A stretch of DNA of 64,000 nt. It comes from Liopterus haemorrhoidalis (taxonomy: Eukaryota > Arthropoda > Insecta > Coleoptera > Dytiscidae). Shown here piece after piece: positions 10,304 to 21,227 of the stretch. The stretch's first letter is position 1; the number at the start of each line of letters is the position of its first letter. The stretch is from the NCBI GenBank assembly GCA_963971575.1, contig OZ020617.1, positions 23,008,740 through 23,072,739 on the forward strand. The letters run 5' to 3'. A model generated the notes under the pieces. It was not told the origin of the DNA and did not search any database. It saw nothing but the letters and a program-made list of their open reading frames with translations. The translations under genes and the position numbers were made by a program.

Positions 10304-11653
10304 TTGATAAATATAACATTGTGTGTAAACATGTACCGATATAAGTCTAGAAGAGTTGCTGCTATTTATGGCCTTATGTTGGCCACGATGGGTGCTTTTG
10401 TTTATCATGGTATGATAAAGAAAAGGAAGGTAGTTCGGCGATATAAAGTTCGTCCATTAAATAGAAATCGAGACAAAGAGGGATGTTTGGCAACTTTGGT
10501 TAAATCTATGGAAACGGAAGAAGAGGATCTTGAACAATACTTTTTGTACACACGTATGACTCCAAACATGTTCAAATATTTATTAGAAATTGTTGGACCA
10601 AAGTTACAAAAAGATCCAAAAAAATATCATCTCTCACCTGCCCATCGATTAATGATGACATTACAGTAAGTGTGCCATATTTATTATAAACAATAAATAC
10701 TAATAATCGTGCTATCGTGTGGGCAAGGCTACTGCACATGTGATTTTAAAAGAGACTTGTGAAGCTCTATGGGAAGGATTATCTCCGCAAATATTAGTAC
10801 CACCAACCCAATCAGAGTGGAGTTCCATTGCAAATGGATTTTACAATCGATGGAATATGCCAAACTGCATCGGGGCGGTGGACGGAAAGCATATCCAAAT
10901 TAAATCCCCAAAGTTCTCCGGATCAAAATTTTTTAATTATAAAAAAACATTTAGTTTAGTTTTTGATGGGAATGTGCGATGCCTATTATCGTTTTATCCT
11001 CGTAGATATCGGTGCAGCTGGGGGTAACAACGATAGTGCCGTGTTCAGTAATTCTGGTTTTGGGCAAGCCCTGCTTCAAGGAAATCTGAATATACCAGGA
11101 CCAAACAATATTAACAGAACAACATTGAAAATGGACTTTTTTGTAGTGGCAGATCAAGCATTCCCATTACACAAGCATATAATGCGACCTTATCCTGGAA
11201 CACATTTAGGGAAAAAAAAATGTATTTAATTACCGCTTGTCAAGTGCGAGACGTATAATTGAAAATACATTTGGCATTTTAGTCCAAAGATGGCAAATTC
11301 TCAAGGATCCAATTATTGCCAGTGTGGAAATGTGTGAAAAGATTACCCAAGCCGTTGTGGTGTTGCATAATTTCATACAAAGAAGTGAAGAAGATATTCC
11401 CCTGGCAGAAAGAAGATATTGCCCCACTGGCTATGCAGATTGTGAAGACGAAGATGATACAGTACAGGCAGGAATTTGGCGGCAAGGTGGCAATAATTTA
11501 AGGCCTATTGGTCGTTTAGGATCAAATAATGCCAGCAGGTCTGTTCAATTAATGAGGGACAATCTTGCCGATTATTTTGTATCCGATGTAGGTTGTGTGC
11601 CATGGCAATGGAATTATGTGTCAAGAGGGTCAGTTCCTGAGCAAAATAATTAA
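10304..11653 (+). pseudogene. PIF/Harbinger transposase (DDE_Tnp_4 type), frameshifted
   Basis: This is the nuclease of the element. The N-terminal part (MYRYKSRRVAAIYGLML through HLSPAHRLMMTLQ) is open to 10669. About 15 residues are then lost, and VGKATAHVILKETCEALW resumes at 10719. The first catalytic Asp is in CIGAVDGKHIQIKSP, the second in AAGGNNDSAVFSNSGFGQ and the Glu in ARRIIENTFGILVQRWQIL. One extra base near 10960 (TTAGTTTTTGATGGG) and another slip at about 11215 in an A-run (GGGAAAAAAAAATG) break the frame, so the protein comes in three overlapping pieces. It ends with a normal stop at 11651-11653. Otherwise residues are well conserved, which suggests recent death. Confidence 0.92.
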
Positions 11654-11839
11654 ATATTTGTATTATATTATTAAATTTTTTATTGTGGAACAAAAGTTTT
11701 TTTTTAAATTTCAACCTCAATCCTATCAATTTTTTTACAGGGTGTATATAAATAAAAAGTCAAGTTTTTAATATTTTTATTATTTTAAAAAATATTACAG
11801 TAAAAAATTAAAAATCTACAAGATACAATAAAAAACATA

Positions 11840-11986
11840 TTGAGTTCCTGAAGCAAGTTCGGAGCGTTCCGAATCACTCTGTTTAACTCCAGACCGCTTG
11901 AAGAAATGCGTTCAGTCCTTTCCTCGAACGCCCTGGAATCAAGCAGAGTGATTCAGAGCACTCCGAGCTTGCTTCCCGAACCCACC
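11840..11986. mobile_element. Foldback (MITE-like) element between the two Harbinger genes
   Basis: The left arm (TTCCTGAAGCAAGTTCGGAG, AATCACTCTGTTTAACTCCA) pairs imperfectly with the right arm (CTCCGAGCTTGCTTCCCGAA, AAGCAGAGTGATTC). This makes a near-complete palindrome of about 147 bp. The same sequence, split by a hAT-like insertion, occurs at 44.5/45.8 kb, so it is a dispersed family. Confidence 0.75.
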
Positions 11987-12154
11987 TAAAATATTAGTGA
12001 ATTTAATTTTGTTTTTTGTATCCTGTAGATTTTTCTATATATAAATGTAATAAAAAAGAATTAACTTAACCTAAAAAAATATATATATAGTAATCAAAAA
12101 TAATATAAAAACTAGATTAAAAAAAAAACTACGATACTCTAAGATAAAATAAAA

Positions 12155-13966
12155 TTAATCGCTCTCTTCCTCTGCAATGAGCTGCAAAAATTTTGCTTTT
12201 AGCAAAAGCTTCTCCTTCCTGCTTTTTATTTTACTGAGTGATATGGCAAGACTGCGACCAAAAGCAAAATCTTCATCTGTCTCTTCCAATGCAGACTTTT
12301 CATCGCGCACATAACTACTTAAATTTTCCAGTGCCCCTGTTAATGTGCTGGCAAAAGCACTTACCTGGTCGCAGTCTTTCTTCTTGGTCTTTGTTTTTGC
12401 AGCTTCATTCCGTAATTGGCCTAAACGACTTGGTTGTCGAGGAGATGGGGTAGCACTTGCAGTTCCCCCAGATGTAGATGGCTGTGACACCTCTGGTACA
12501 GCCTCCAGAACTTCTGGTACAGACTCTAGGCCAATGTCAAATTCCTCGACTATGTCTGGGTCTGGGCAGCTCGGAAACTGCCCCTTTTCCGCCAGGACGC
12601 TGGTTACCGACTCCCAAGCAAAAGTATTTGCTGATAAGGGCGTCGGAGGGGCACTCTTGGATACCATTTTAATGTTGCCCACAGTTCTAGAACAATTACA
12701 AACACTTACATTAGTTTTGTATTAATTAATATTAATTTATGTAAAGATATAACTATCCAATGTATTTTGCAAAAATTTAAAACATTCAAAACTTTGTTAT
12801 ACTAGTTTCTGCTTTCAACAGACGGGTGCGGGAACAATGACCGAGTCTGTGGAAGCCTTTATTAGGGCTGTTCGTTTGTCTGCTTAGATCAAAATAGAGC
12901 AAGTCTAGCAATATTTTAGGCGTTCGTTTCTGTAATAGTTGATATAATAGTGTTCGTTTGTCTAGAGCAACTTACGCTAGATCACATCGAGCAAGCTAAA
13001 CTTGCTCGGTCTCAAGAGGTATGTAGGAAATATAACCTCTAAATAAAGAAGTTTTTTGACAAATGTTATTATAACCATGCGAAATACTTATCATTAAAGG
13101 TTTTTACGCAATATTGTAAATAATTATTACATTTTAGATGGATCTGATTAGTGAACAAATAAAAAAATAATAAATACAAAAAAATATACTGGTCTTCTTT
13201 TTAAATAGTATTACCTACGAAATTGCAGTAGGAAATGTTTAGGTGGAGAACAACGCATTAACAAAAATAAACAATATTTTTTCTTTGGCAAATAGCCGTT
13301 CATTTGTGAAGATCGGACAGCTGAGTTCAAACTTGCTCTTGCAGCCACACGATCATGATCTAACTGCTAGACTTAAGCAATCTAGATCACACAAACAAAC
13401 ACACCTATTATACTAACGTCGGGTTGCTAACGTAAGAGTTTTCTCTAACTCAAGTTAAAATCATTTGTTTTTATAAGTTACAACTTACAAAAACAAATGA
13501 TTTTAACTTGAGTTAGGGATAATTCTTACTTTAACAACCGGCCATTAAACTAGCCCGAAAATATTAATAATGTAGTCAATGTTTTATAATAAAAATATAA
13601 ACTAACCTTCTCTGTTTTGCAATGGAGTTTAAAAAGCCACATTGGTCAAAATACTGCCACGTTGAAGAACATCCAGCCGATCCAGAAGGCAAGTTCAGCA
13701 TCTTCCTTCTTTCCCTGCTGAACCGGCTACGTATAGAGGCCCATCTTTGGTACACACACAGATCCTGAAATAATCACATTGTTCTACACTCTATACTCTA
13801 TTAATTATTTTTAAAATATTACCTTCAACTCCCAGCATTTCGCCAATTGTCGTCCACCCATTTTCTTTTTTTAATTTGTCTTTGAAATCCTTGTCCGACG
13901 ACAAATACAAACAAGGAAATTGCCTTACTAAGTCTATTAAGGCCCCGTCATTAAAAGCTTGATTCA
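12155..13966 (-). CDS. Harbinger accessory protein with MADF domain (three exons)
   Basis: This is the second Harbinger gene, the DNA-binding partner that such transposases need. The ATG is at 13966 (MNQAFNDGALIDLVRQFPCL). Exon 1 is 13823-13966, exon 2 is 13607-13764 and exon 3 is 12155-12686. Donors are GTAATA and GTTAGT, and acceptors are TTTCAG and TTCTAG. Frames join exactly: 48 codons, then 52 codons plus two bases, giving about 277 residues. Exons 1-2 form a MADF domain (DLVRQFPCLYL, KKENGWTTIGEMLGV, YQRWASIRSRFSRERRK, TWQYFDQCGFL). Exon 3 holds a Ser/Pro-rich linker, a KTKTKKKD basic patch and a leucine-rich helical C-terminus (LLLKAKFLQLI). No stop or frameshift is seen. Upstream codons 14066-13967 are in frame but unlikely to be used. 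Confidence 0.85.
12864..13406. mobile_element. Non-autonomous TIR element in the second intron of the MADF gene
   Basis: The left end AGGGCTGTTCGTTTGTCTGC and the right end, read in reverse as AGGTGTGTTTGTTTGTGTGA, are imperfect inverted repeats. Further TGTTCGTTTGTC-like words lie at about 12925 and 12952, and TCTAGATCAC-type words lie near both ends. No coding sequence is visible. The ends suggest a hAT-type MITE, but no clean 8-bp duplication is seen. Confidence 0.6.
13421..13541. mobile_element. Foldback MITE with about 58-bp arms
   Basis: TAACTCAAGTTAAAATCATT (from about 13446) and its exact reverse complement AATGATTTTAACTTGAGTTA sit around a short GTTACAAC loop. The outer parts GGGTTGCTAACGTAAGAG and CTTACTTTAACAACC continue the pairing with a few mismatches. 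Transcribed from either strand it would form a long hairpin. It lies in the same MADF intron as the previous element. Confidence 0.85.
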
Positions 13967-14256
13967 TAATCAACAAAACAAATAACACAAAAATAACGCA
14001 ATATATATTTCCAAACAAACGAGTGACACAGAATGATGGTAAACAATAATGAGAGCGGAATGACACATATCCCTTTAGAATTTATGTCAGAGTGCGCGCA
14101 CGCGCATTGTGCGGTTTTAACGTGATTTACTCCTAGCCGTAGGAAAGTTAGAATTTAGTTATCTTTCCAGGCCAGAACCATAGGACTAAAATTAAAGAAA
14201 TGTGTTATATGAACTTGCTCATAGCGATATGACAGTTTATCTTTTAAGGATAAAAT

Positions 14257-14361
14257 TAAAATGTAGGAGTAAAACTAAAGCTATCGCTAAGTGTTGACTA
14301 AACCCACCATAAGATTCAAATTAACGCAACAGCTATCACTAAGTGTTGACTAAACCCACCA
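14257..14361 (-). repeat. Right terminal inverted repeat of Harbinger, present twice in tandem
   Basis: GCTAAGTGTTGACTAAACCC occurs at about 14285 and a near-identical ACTAAGTGTTGACTAAACCC at about 14338. A GATTCAAATTAACGCAACAG spacer lies between them. The left end has a single copy, so the right terminus was duplicated. Confidence 0.85.
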
Positions 14362-15270
14362 TTAAACGTCCGGCGATAATTTGCGAATTTTAAGAATTTG
14401 TCTCTTTAAGGCGGCGCACAACCCTATAGTTCTCAATAGTTCCTTAAACAAAACTAATAATTGGAAATAAAATTAATAACAATATATACATCAAATTTGC
14501 AGCGAATTTTTATCTATATAATAAGATGTTTTTAACTGTAGAAAAAACTGTTACATAATTGTAAACAAGCAAATTGCATTATAGACGCCATCTTGAAAAC
14601 CAATTGACGCATATTTGCGTACTATGCGGCAAATTGTAGGTAAAGCTTCATTCTACAAATATGTTACTAGCTATTTTGCTCTATAGTGAAAACTACTTAT
14701 AGTTATTGTACTTGCTAGTTTATTTTTGCCGCCATCTTGAATCTGCCGTGGTTTTGAAAATAAGTGTTACGGGTAAAAATGATTCAATATTCGTGAAGAA
14801 TACGTGTAACAAGTGGCATTCCATTACCATCAAGTATAATATTTTTCGACGAAGGCTCTAAACTATAAGTAATCAAGTCGAAAAAAATATTGACGTATTA
14901 TTTGAATATTTCTACCCAAAACTATATAAATATAAAAGTTGTTCGAAACCCACAAGTAGATTTAAAAAATTACAGAACATTAGCTCTGATGTCTATTTTT
15001 AAGTTATTGAGCGATAATATTTTTACAATAATTGTTTCAACAATTAAAAATATCCTATTAGATAGATAAAAATTTGGTGCAAAATCTGATGTATAGATTG
15101 ATACTAATTTGATTTTAGATTGTTAGTTTTGTATAAGAAACTAGTAGCCTCTGGGAGTTATACGCAGCCTTAAGAAAAAATCAATATATTAAAATTTACG
15201 ATTGTCTCGGATATACTATGTTAGATACAAAATCCGATGCATTAATTAAGCCCGCTTTAGACGATCATAA
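14362..15270. other. Non-coding stretch without recognised features
   Basis: No open frame with recognisable motifs, tandem repeat or RNA gene is visible. Confidence 0.4.
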
Positions 15271-15274
15271 TTTT

Positions 15275-15401
15275 ATAATAATAATAATAATAATAAAAAT
15301 AATAATAATACTTTATTAGCCACTAGTCTCTAGTATGACGCGGCTCAAAAGGTTCCTGAAGTTTGAGATTACTGGACGCTTGTCAAGACCTGACAAACCC
15401 C
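15275..15401 (-). repeat. 3' end of a dispersed LINE-like repeat with (ATT)n tail
   Basis: Read on the minus strand this gives TGGGGTTTGTCAGGTCTTGA, CCGCGTCATACTAGAGACTAG and AATAAAGTATTATTATT. The first two blocks match 23280-23370. A simple trinucleotide tail and an AATAAAG signal are typical of a LINE 3' terminus. It directly abuts the tail of the next LINE. Confidence 0.7.
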
Positions 15402-15500
15402 ATAATAATAATAATAATAATAATAATACTTTATTCAATTTGCCAAATACAAGAAATGTACATAAAATTATGTCAAATACACATATATACAAAAAATAAG

Positions 15501-16829
15501 CTACACAGTCACAAAATTGCAGCTATCAATATTATCAAGTAAAAATTCTTGAACACTGTAATACATTTTCTCCGTTAAGAATTTAAAAATAACTTTTTTA
15601 AATTTTTGGAGGTATAATTCTCTGATATGCGCAGGTAATTTGTTGATTAGGGAAACGCCTATAAATGAAGGAAGAGACTTTGAAACAGTTAACCTTATTT
15701 TCGGAAGACGAAAATCAGATTTGGCTCTGGTGTTATAGTTGTGAAGGTCGCTTCCACTATTCAATAAATAACCATTTTCTTTTATATATAATAACATTTG
15801 ATATATATATATATATATATATATGCAAGGAAAACTTAATATTCCTAAATCTTTAAAAATCTGTCTATAATGCGCTCTTCTTGCAACCCCACCAAGTATT
15901 CTTATTGCATTTTTCTGAGTTCTGAATATTCTAATTGCATCAGTAGAATTGCCCCACAGAATAACACCATATTGCATGACAGACAGTATGCATGAAAAAT
16001 ATACAATTTTTGCTATATGTAGTGATGCGTATCTCATGATTTGATATAGAATAAAGTTGTACGAATTAATTTTATTAGCTACATATTTCACATGTTCTTT
16101 CCAATTTAACTGTGCATCTAACACAAATCCTAAAAATTTTACATGTTGAACATGATACAGATGATCATTGTGGAAATATCTGTTGAGACTAAAAACTAAA
16201 TGGAAAGTTTTATCTTCATGAAGTTTAAGCTTATTCCTATTACACCACAATATAGCTTCATCTATAGAAGCTTTTATATTCTGTTCAACGAGATCAAGAT
16301 CTACACCACTATTAATAAAATTTGTGTCATCTACATACATAACAGTACCAGCATTTACTTTATCAGGTAGATCATTTATAAATAATAAGAATAGTAACGG
16401 CCCAATCACCGTTCCTTGACCGACCCCTACATTAAGAGCAAGTATGTAAGATGTGTTGAGATTGTATATTACAACTTGTTTTCTATCCGAAAGATATGAT
16501 TTTATTAGAGTTAATGTAATCCCACGAAATCCATAGTGCTCGATTTTGCGTAACAATTCATAATGACTGACACAATCGAAAGCTTTAGTGAGGTCACAAA
16601 AAGTTGCAGACACATGAAGACCGCCCTCGAGTGCTGTAATGACATCAGACAATAGTTCACTGGCTGCTTTCGTTGTAGACCGTTTAGATCTAAAACCACA
16701 CTGACGTTCTGATAACAAATCCAATTTTTCTAGATAATTTATAAATCTATTTTTAAGGCGATTTCTAAAATTTTTGAAAAAATGGGCGTCAGTGCAAGTG
16801 CCTATAATTTGTTGAGTCATTAGCATCAC
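15501..16829 (-). pseudogene. LINE ORF2, reverse transcriptase part, open for 442 codons
   Basis: Minus-strand RT with CGFRSKRSTTKAASELL, the KAFDCVSH motif, GVGQGTVIGPLLFLLFINDL and the catalytic box MYVDDTNF (usually YADD). The thumb and C-terminal region run to a stop at 15501-15503. A run of IYIYIYIY at about 15796-15825 is caused by an in-frame (TA)n expansion. RNA-templated DNA synthesis at the target nick is the family role. The upstream N-terminal RT part and linker (16830-17660) contain stops and shifts. The Ala-to-Val change in the catalytic box is tolerated in some RTs, so activity of this block alone cannot be judged. Confidence 0.88.
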
Positions 16830-17666
16830 CTTTTGTAAAAATTGGAAAATATTTTAACAATTTAAGCACTGAAGGCAATGTCCCGCTATCAAAGACAGTT
16901 TATAATATGAACTAAAGGATCCACAATATAGTCGGTTGATGCTTTAATAATTATCGTATTTAAATTATATATGTCTGTGCTGTAAATATTTTAAAATTTT
17001 TTAATAATTGGTAATATTTCATTGGAATCAACAGGAGAGAGAAAAAAGAATTGGAATGCATTGTTTTAGTAGGTCTATCTGAAACTGAATTGTTTGGTAT
17101 GGTTGCGATAGTTTGATCCGCTACTGTGGAAAAAAAAAAGTTAAAATCTTCTGAAATTAAATTACTTACAACCTTTTTGTTGGATTTAGAAACATTACTT
17201 TCTTGCCTTATAATGTTCCAAGTGATTTTTAATTTGTTATCAGACGTCTGTATCATATTATCATAATATGTTTTTCTTGCATTTTTTATATTAGATTTGT
17301 AATGTTTTTTATAATGTTTATAACAGATTTTAAATTCAATATTAATTTTACTAAGCTTGTATAAACAGTCAAGCTTAGATTTTTGATTTTTAAGCTCTTG
17401 AGTATATCAGTCTGAACGTGTTCTAATTTTTCTTAGGTTTACTACTTTTTCACGCAGAGGAAAAAATATGTTGAAGCCATATAAATACGTTTGAAGAAAT
17501 TTTTACGTTTTAAAATCCACATTCTGACTACTATAAACATGAACCCAATCTACATTACTAAGCCACTCAATGAAGTTGCCATGTAAGCACTGGCTTGAGT
17601 GAAATCCCTACGAATACTCTTATCTGATACTTTCCAGTTATTACTCAAAACTTCAAAGTTAAAAAT

Positions 17667-18330
17667 TCAGTAACGATGATCAGAAATATGGGCATCAAAA
17701 ACTTTCGTAACATAAACAGATTTATTAAGATTGGTAAGTACATTGTCAATACATGATCCATTACCTAAGTATGAGTATCTAGTTATCTCAAAAGTGGTAA
17801 TGCAAAGCCCAAAAATAGAAATGACATCCAGAAAACTATCAAATAAATTATCTTTAACTCTGAAATTGATATTAAAATCTCCACATACTACTAAGTTATA
17901 ATTTTTAAACTTATTACCTATGTCTACTAAGGCAATATAAAGTTTGTTGAGATATATACCCATATCTCCAATAGGTGATCTGTAAACATTAATAATAATT
18001 ATGTTATAAACATTAATAACTATGCCAACTGTTTCAAAGTGAACATCAACTGACATTTTTTTGACAAAATCCAAAACAGTGTATGGAATATCGTTTCTAA
18101 TATAGATGCATACTCCGCCACTAAGAATATGTTTTTTACAATAATAATCACATAGTGAATAACAACTAATGGTACTGTAGAACGCGATTTCGTTTTCTTG
18201 TAGCCAATGTTCACTTAAACATAAACACGTAAAGTTAAGGTAATCACTATCACTGAAGAATGCTTCAAGGCACAAAACATTTTCTCTGTTTCGATTATTT
18301 ATTAGCTGGTCTTGAGGCTGGTCTTCTAAA
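17667..18330 (-). pseudogene. LINE ORF2, AP-like endonuclease domain
   Basis: The frame reads CLSEHWLQENEI, SGGVCIYIRNDIPY, IIIINVYRSPIGD, LVVCGDFNINF and CIDNVLTNL, then ISDHRY. These are the ordered motifs of the Exo_endo_phos family that nick target DNA for LINE integration. It belongs to the same element as the RT at 15501-16829 and is separated from it by a frameshifted stretch. Confidence 0.85.
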
Positions 18331-18489
18331 AATATACCTTCTGACTACCACACCATTCGGCCATGAATTTGGATTTTCGATGTTGTCCCGTAGTTCAAAA
18401 TCAACTCCAATTTTAAAACAACTGTTTGTTGATTCAGTTTTTAATTTTTCGCAGTGTATATCATTACTTGATGAGTATAGGTTATCTTG

Positions 18490-18960
18490 TTGAAAGCCAT
18501 CTTCATCAATAATAGCAGATGATTGAATATTTTGAATATTACCGCTTAATTGCTGAATATTGTTTTCGTCAACAGGTGACTCTAAGACAGGAATGGACCT
18601 CTAATCGGACAAGTTAGAAATGTTGTCTTATTTCGTTGCTGTCTTGTTACCGAGTTTAGTCTGTTTTTTAATGACCGATTGAGTGATAGTGCTGCTGCCC
18701 ATCACTGTCTCCACATTAATATTGACTGTGAATTCTTTTACAGGGACTTGAGTTTTTTGTGCAGGTCCCTTTTCCTTATTTGAAGAATTTTTAGTTTCAA
18801 CATCAGATGGCGCTAGTTGATTATAATTTTTTTTTGAAATGTAAGTAATTCAAAATTTTTATTTTGCAACTTAATTTGCTCTTTTAATTGCAATATTTAT
18901 TTCATGCAGTTATTAAAAATATCCGTAAAATATTCAAACTTACTTTGCACAGTATTTTGC
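18490..18960 (-). pseudogene. LINE ORF1 remnant
   Basis: Minus-strand fragments such as QLKEQIKLQNKNFELL (heptad-like), KEKGPAQKTQVPVKEF and IIDEDGFQQDNLYSSS lie upstream of the endonuclease. They resemble the coiled and linker parts of LINE ORF1/ORF2 junctions. Stops interrupt every frame. Assignment is by position and weak pattern. Confidence 0.5.
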
Positions 18961-20175
18961 ACAGTATAAACCGCTCCACAAATTCGTTAATAAATTTTTG
19001 ATATACTTATGTAGTCTTGTAATATTAATTTTACTTATTCTGTTCTTTTTTTTTCTAACAATGTTATATACAATACTCATGTACCTAAACATCAATAAGT
19101 TAAATAAAAGAAAGCAAAGATATGGGGGCTGGAGAGCCAAAGCGGTAAATAAGACAGAACAGAGGAAGTTAGTGCAGAAAGCTACAATCCATCTAGGTTT
19201 ATTGAGCTACGATGATAATGTTGATAACTATTTTTCCTCCATTCCAAGGAAGGTACATGCCCGTTTGTCCCCCTTTGCGTAAGCCTATGACGATCAAGAA
19301 ACCTTTGCATAGTTACTTACATCTTTGTCTGAGCAGCAGAAATTGTGGCCAAACTGCTGGTTCTAGACAGTTGCAATTTAACAAGCATATACCGTTCTTT
19401 GATTCTATAACAAAAGCAAATTTATATTTTTAATTTTGATTGTGGTATAAAATGCTTTTTCTTGCTGAAACTCTGCAATTTTCTTCTTCGAGTACTATTC
19501 CGACCCGACCCAAGCCAGCACCCAGTATTTCTTTCTGGGAGACTCAGAATAATTTTTTTTTTTTTTTAGAGAAGCTCACATTCAAGCTCAAGAAAATGTG
19601 TACCATAAAAATGTTTTTTTTTTTAAGTTTGGAGGGTCTCAACCCAGTGAGCGCCACCTGGGTACGCACCTGATCAGTTCAATAATCAGTTCGACCAGTA
19701 GTCAAATGTACAACTGTTTAAACTCTAACTTGCTTTTTCTATCTATGTCCTCTTTTCTACCCCTTTCAAGACATTGTGTATATCTTCTGAATAAATATTT
19801 ATAATTATAATAATAATTAAGTTTAAAGGTCTTTTAGATACACCCTGTATTGAGACACTTTTATTTACTAAGCACAGACCAAACATTTCCATTCTCGACC
19901 TCTTAAATATTTAGGACTGAACTTGGTGCAGAAATTAAATTTTGTTAAGCATACAAAATATAACCTGCAGGACTCCAGCAACAGCCATGCACAAATATTG
20001 CATGCTGAACAATATATGCAGTGTTGTGTTATTTTAATGATGTGGGACACAAGAGTTGGGTACCGCGGCCCACCGTATTTTAAATAATACCCTATAGGTT
20101 AAATGTATTTTGTTTACATTGATATTTAGGAATGAGTAGTGAAAGCTTCCTAGCGAATTTACCGACTGATATATA
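18961..20175. other. Non-coding stretch, possible TE debris
   Basis: A plus frame at 18998-19282 encodes a hydrophobic start then KRKQRYGGWRAKAVNKTEQR, which I do not recognise. Poly-T runs at 19553-19568 and 19615-19624 and an AATAAATATTTATAATTATAA block near 19790 suggest retroelement tails. No family can be assigned. Confidence 0.35.
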
Positions 20176-21061
20176 GGAGGGTAAGTCAATAAGTTCTTTA
20201 AAAATCTAAGAGATGGCACTAGTAGTATCAAAACAAGTTTTTTTTCTGAAAAGTACCATCTATCAATAGACTGTTGTCAAATTTTCTACGCGGGCCATAT
20301 CCATCGCGTGATTTCATTTTTATAATCGATTGAAGCAAATACTTTTGTTATTTTAGAACAATGGAAAAAACGAGTTTCGTGCAGTGATTAAACGCTTTCA
20401 TCTAAAAGCAAAACACCGAAAGAAATCAAAGTAGAGTTGGTTTAAGTTCATGGCACATCTGCAACAGCGTTTAAAACTGTTTACAATTGGGCGAATAAGT
20501 TTAAACGAGGTCGTACATCCACAAGTGATGAACATATTTCGGGACGTCCACTTGAGGTGACTACGCCAAAAATGATAGACACAAAATTCACGATATGTTC
20601 TTGAGTGATCGAAGAGTCGAAGTGCGCGAACTTGTTGAGGCCACAGGCATATCATATGGGTCAATGATCTCAATTTTGCACGAAAAATTGGGTATGAAAA
20701 AATATCGCTAGATGGGTGCCGCGTTTGTTCACAGTGGAAATAAACGCTTGTGCAGCTTCGATGGCGAAAATGCATTATTTACGCTTCAAATTGTTGCCGC
20801 ATCTACCATATTCACCAGATTTGGCCGCCAGCAACTTTTTCTTGTTTCCAAACATGACGAAATGACTCGCCGGAAAAAGATTCACGTTGAACGGGGAGAT
20901 CATCGCCGAAACCGATGCCTATTTTGAAGACCTTCCGAATTTTTGGATGTCCTAAAAAAGTTGGAGAAACAGTATGTTGAGCATGTTGAGAAATAAAAAT
21001 TAATCTACCCAAAATAATGTGTTTTTCTATTGTTTTGTAAGAACTTATTGACCTACCCTCC
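20176..21061 (+). mobile_element. Internally deleted mariner with both terminal repeats
   Basis: The left end GGAGGGTAAGTCAATAAGTT and the right end AACTTATTGACCTACCCTCC are inverted repeats with one mismatch. Both are flanked by TA. The element is 886 bp against about 1.3 kb for intact mariners. The lost part is the centre of the transposase. Confidence 0.9.
20361..20996 (+). pseudogene. Mariner transposase with central deletion
   Basis: The start ATGGAAAAAACGAG leads into a mariner N-terminal helix-turn-helix region. In corrected frame it shows NEFKRGRTSTSDEH-like, GRP, MIDKIHD-like, LSDRRVEVRELVEATGI and LHEKLGMKK. After about 20720 the first catalytic Asp region and part of the core are missing. 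Sequence resumes at LLPHLPYSPDLAASNFFLF and runs to a YVEHVEK-like end with stop at 20994-20996. Several stops and shifts occur in between. It is a non-functional, MITE-sized derivative that could still be moved by an intact relative. Confidence 0.88.
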
Positions 21062-21227
21062 TACATAGCCACAAATTTAATGGCTAAAATTATGACTTTT
21101 TACTGTAAGCAGGCTCCGACTTTTACGCAAGGTAACCAATAGTAATATTAAACATTTAATAAGTGTATATTGACACATACATTTGTTGTGTGTTAACCTA
21201 AAATAAATCTTTGCACTTTGGGGTAGT

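Larger units (their letters stand above)
10088..14361 (+). mobile_element. PIF/Harbinger DNA transposon, 4.27 kb, with transposase and MADF genes
   Basis: The left end (TGGTGAGTTTAGTCAACACT at about 10090) and the right end (AGTGTTGACTAAACCCACCA at about 14342-14361) are inverted repeats. The inverted match continues for some 50 bases through TAGCTGTTGCGTTAATTTG. Between them are two convergent genes, as is usual for Harbinger: a DDE transposase on plus and a DNA-binding partner on minus. The transposase has decayed while the partner remains open. Three smaller elements are nested inside. Flanking 3-bp duplications are not clear, so the exact ends may be off by a base or two. Confidence 0.88.
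15402..18960 (-). mobile_element. Jockey/CR1-like LINE, partial, with ORF1 remnant, EN and RT
   Basis: Reading leftwards the element shows an ORF1 remnant, an endonuclease, a reverse transcriptase, and a 3' end with AATAAAGTATTATTATT at 15402-15432. The 5' end is undefined and probably truncated. Coding is disrupted between EN and RT (about 16830-17660) but the main RT block is open. Confidence 0.85.

Noticed and set aside
12345..12725. Plus-strand frames opposite the MADF exon 3
   Set aside because: The minus-strand reading has the domain, splice sites and phase; the plus frames are shadows.
18998..19282. A membrane protein or Harbinger N-terminus (basic KRKQRYGGWRAK stretch)
   Set aside because: Hydrophobic start comes from a T-rich run and the rest does not match a family I can name.
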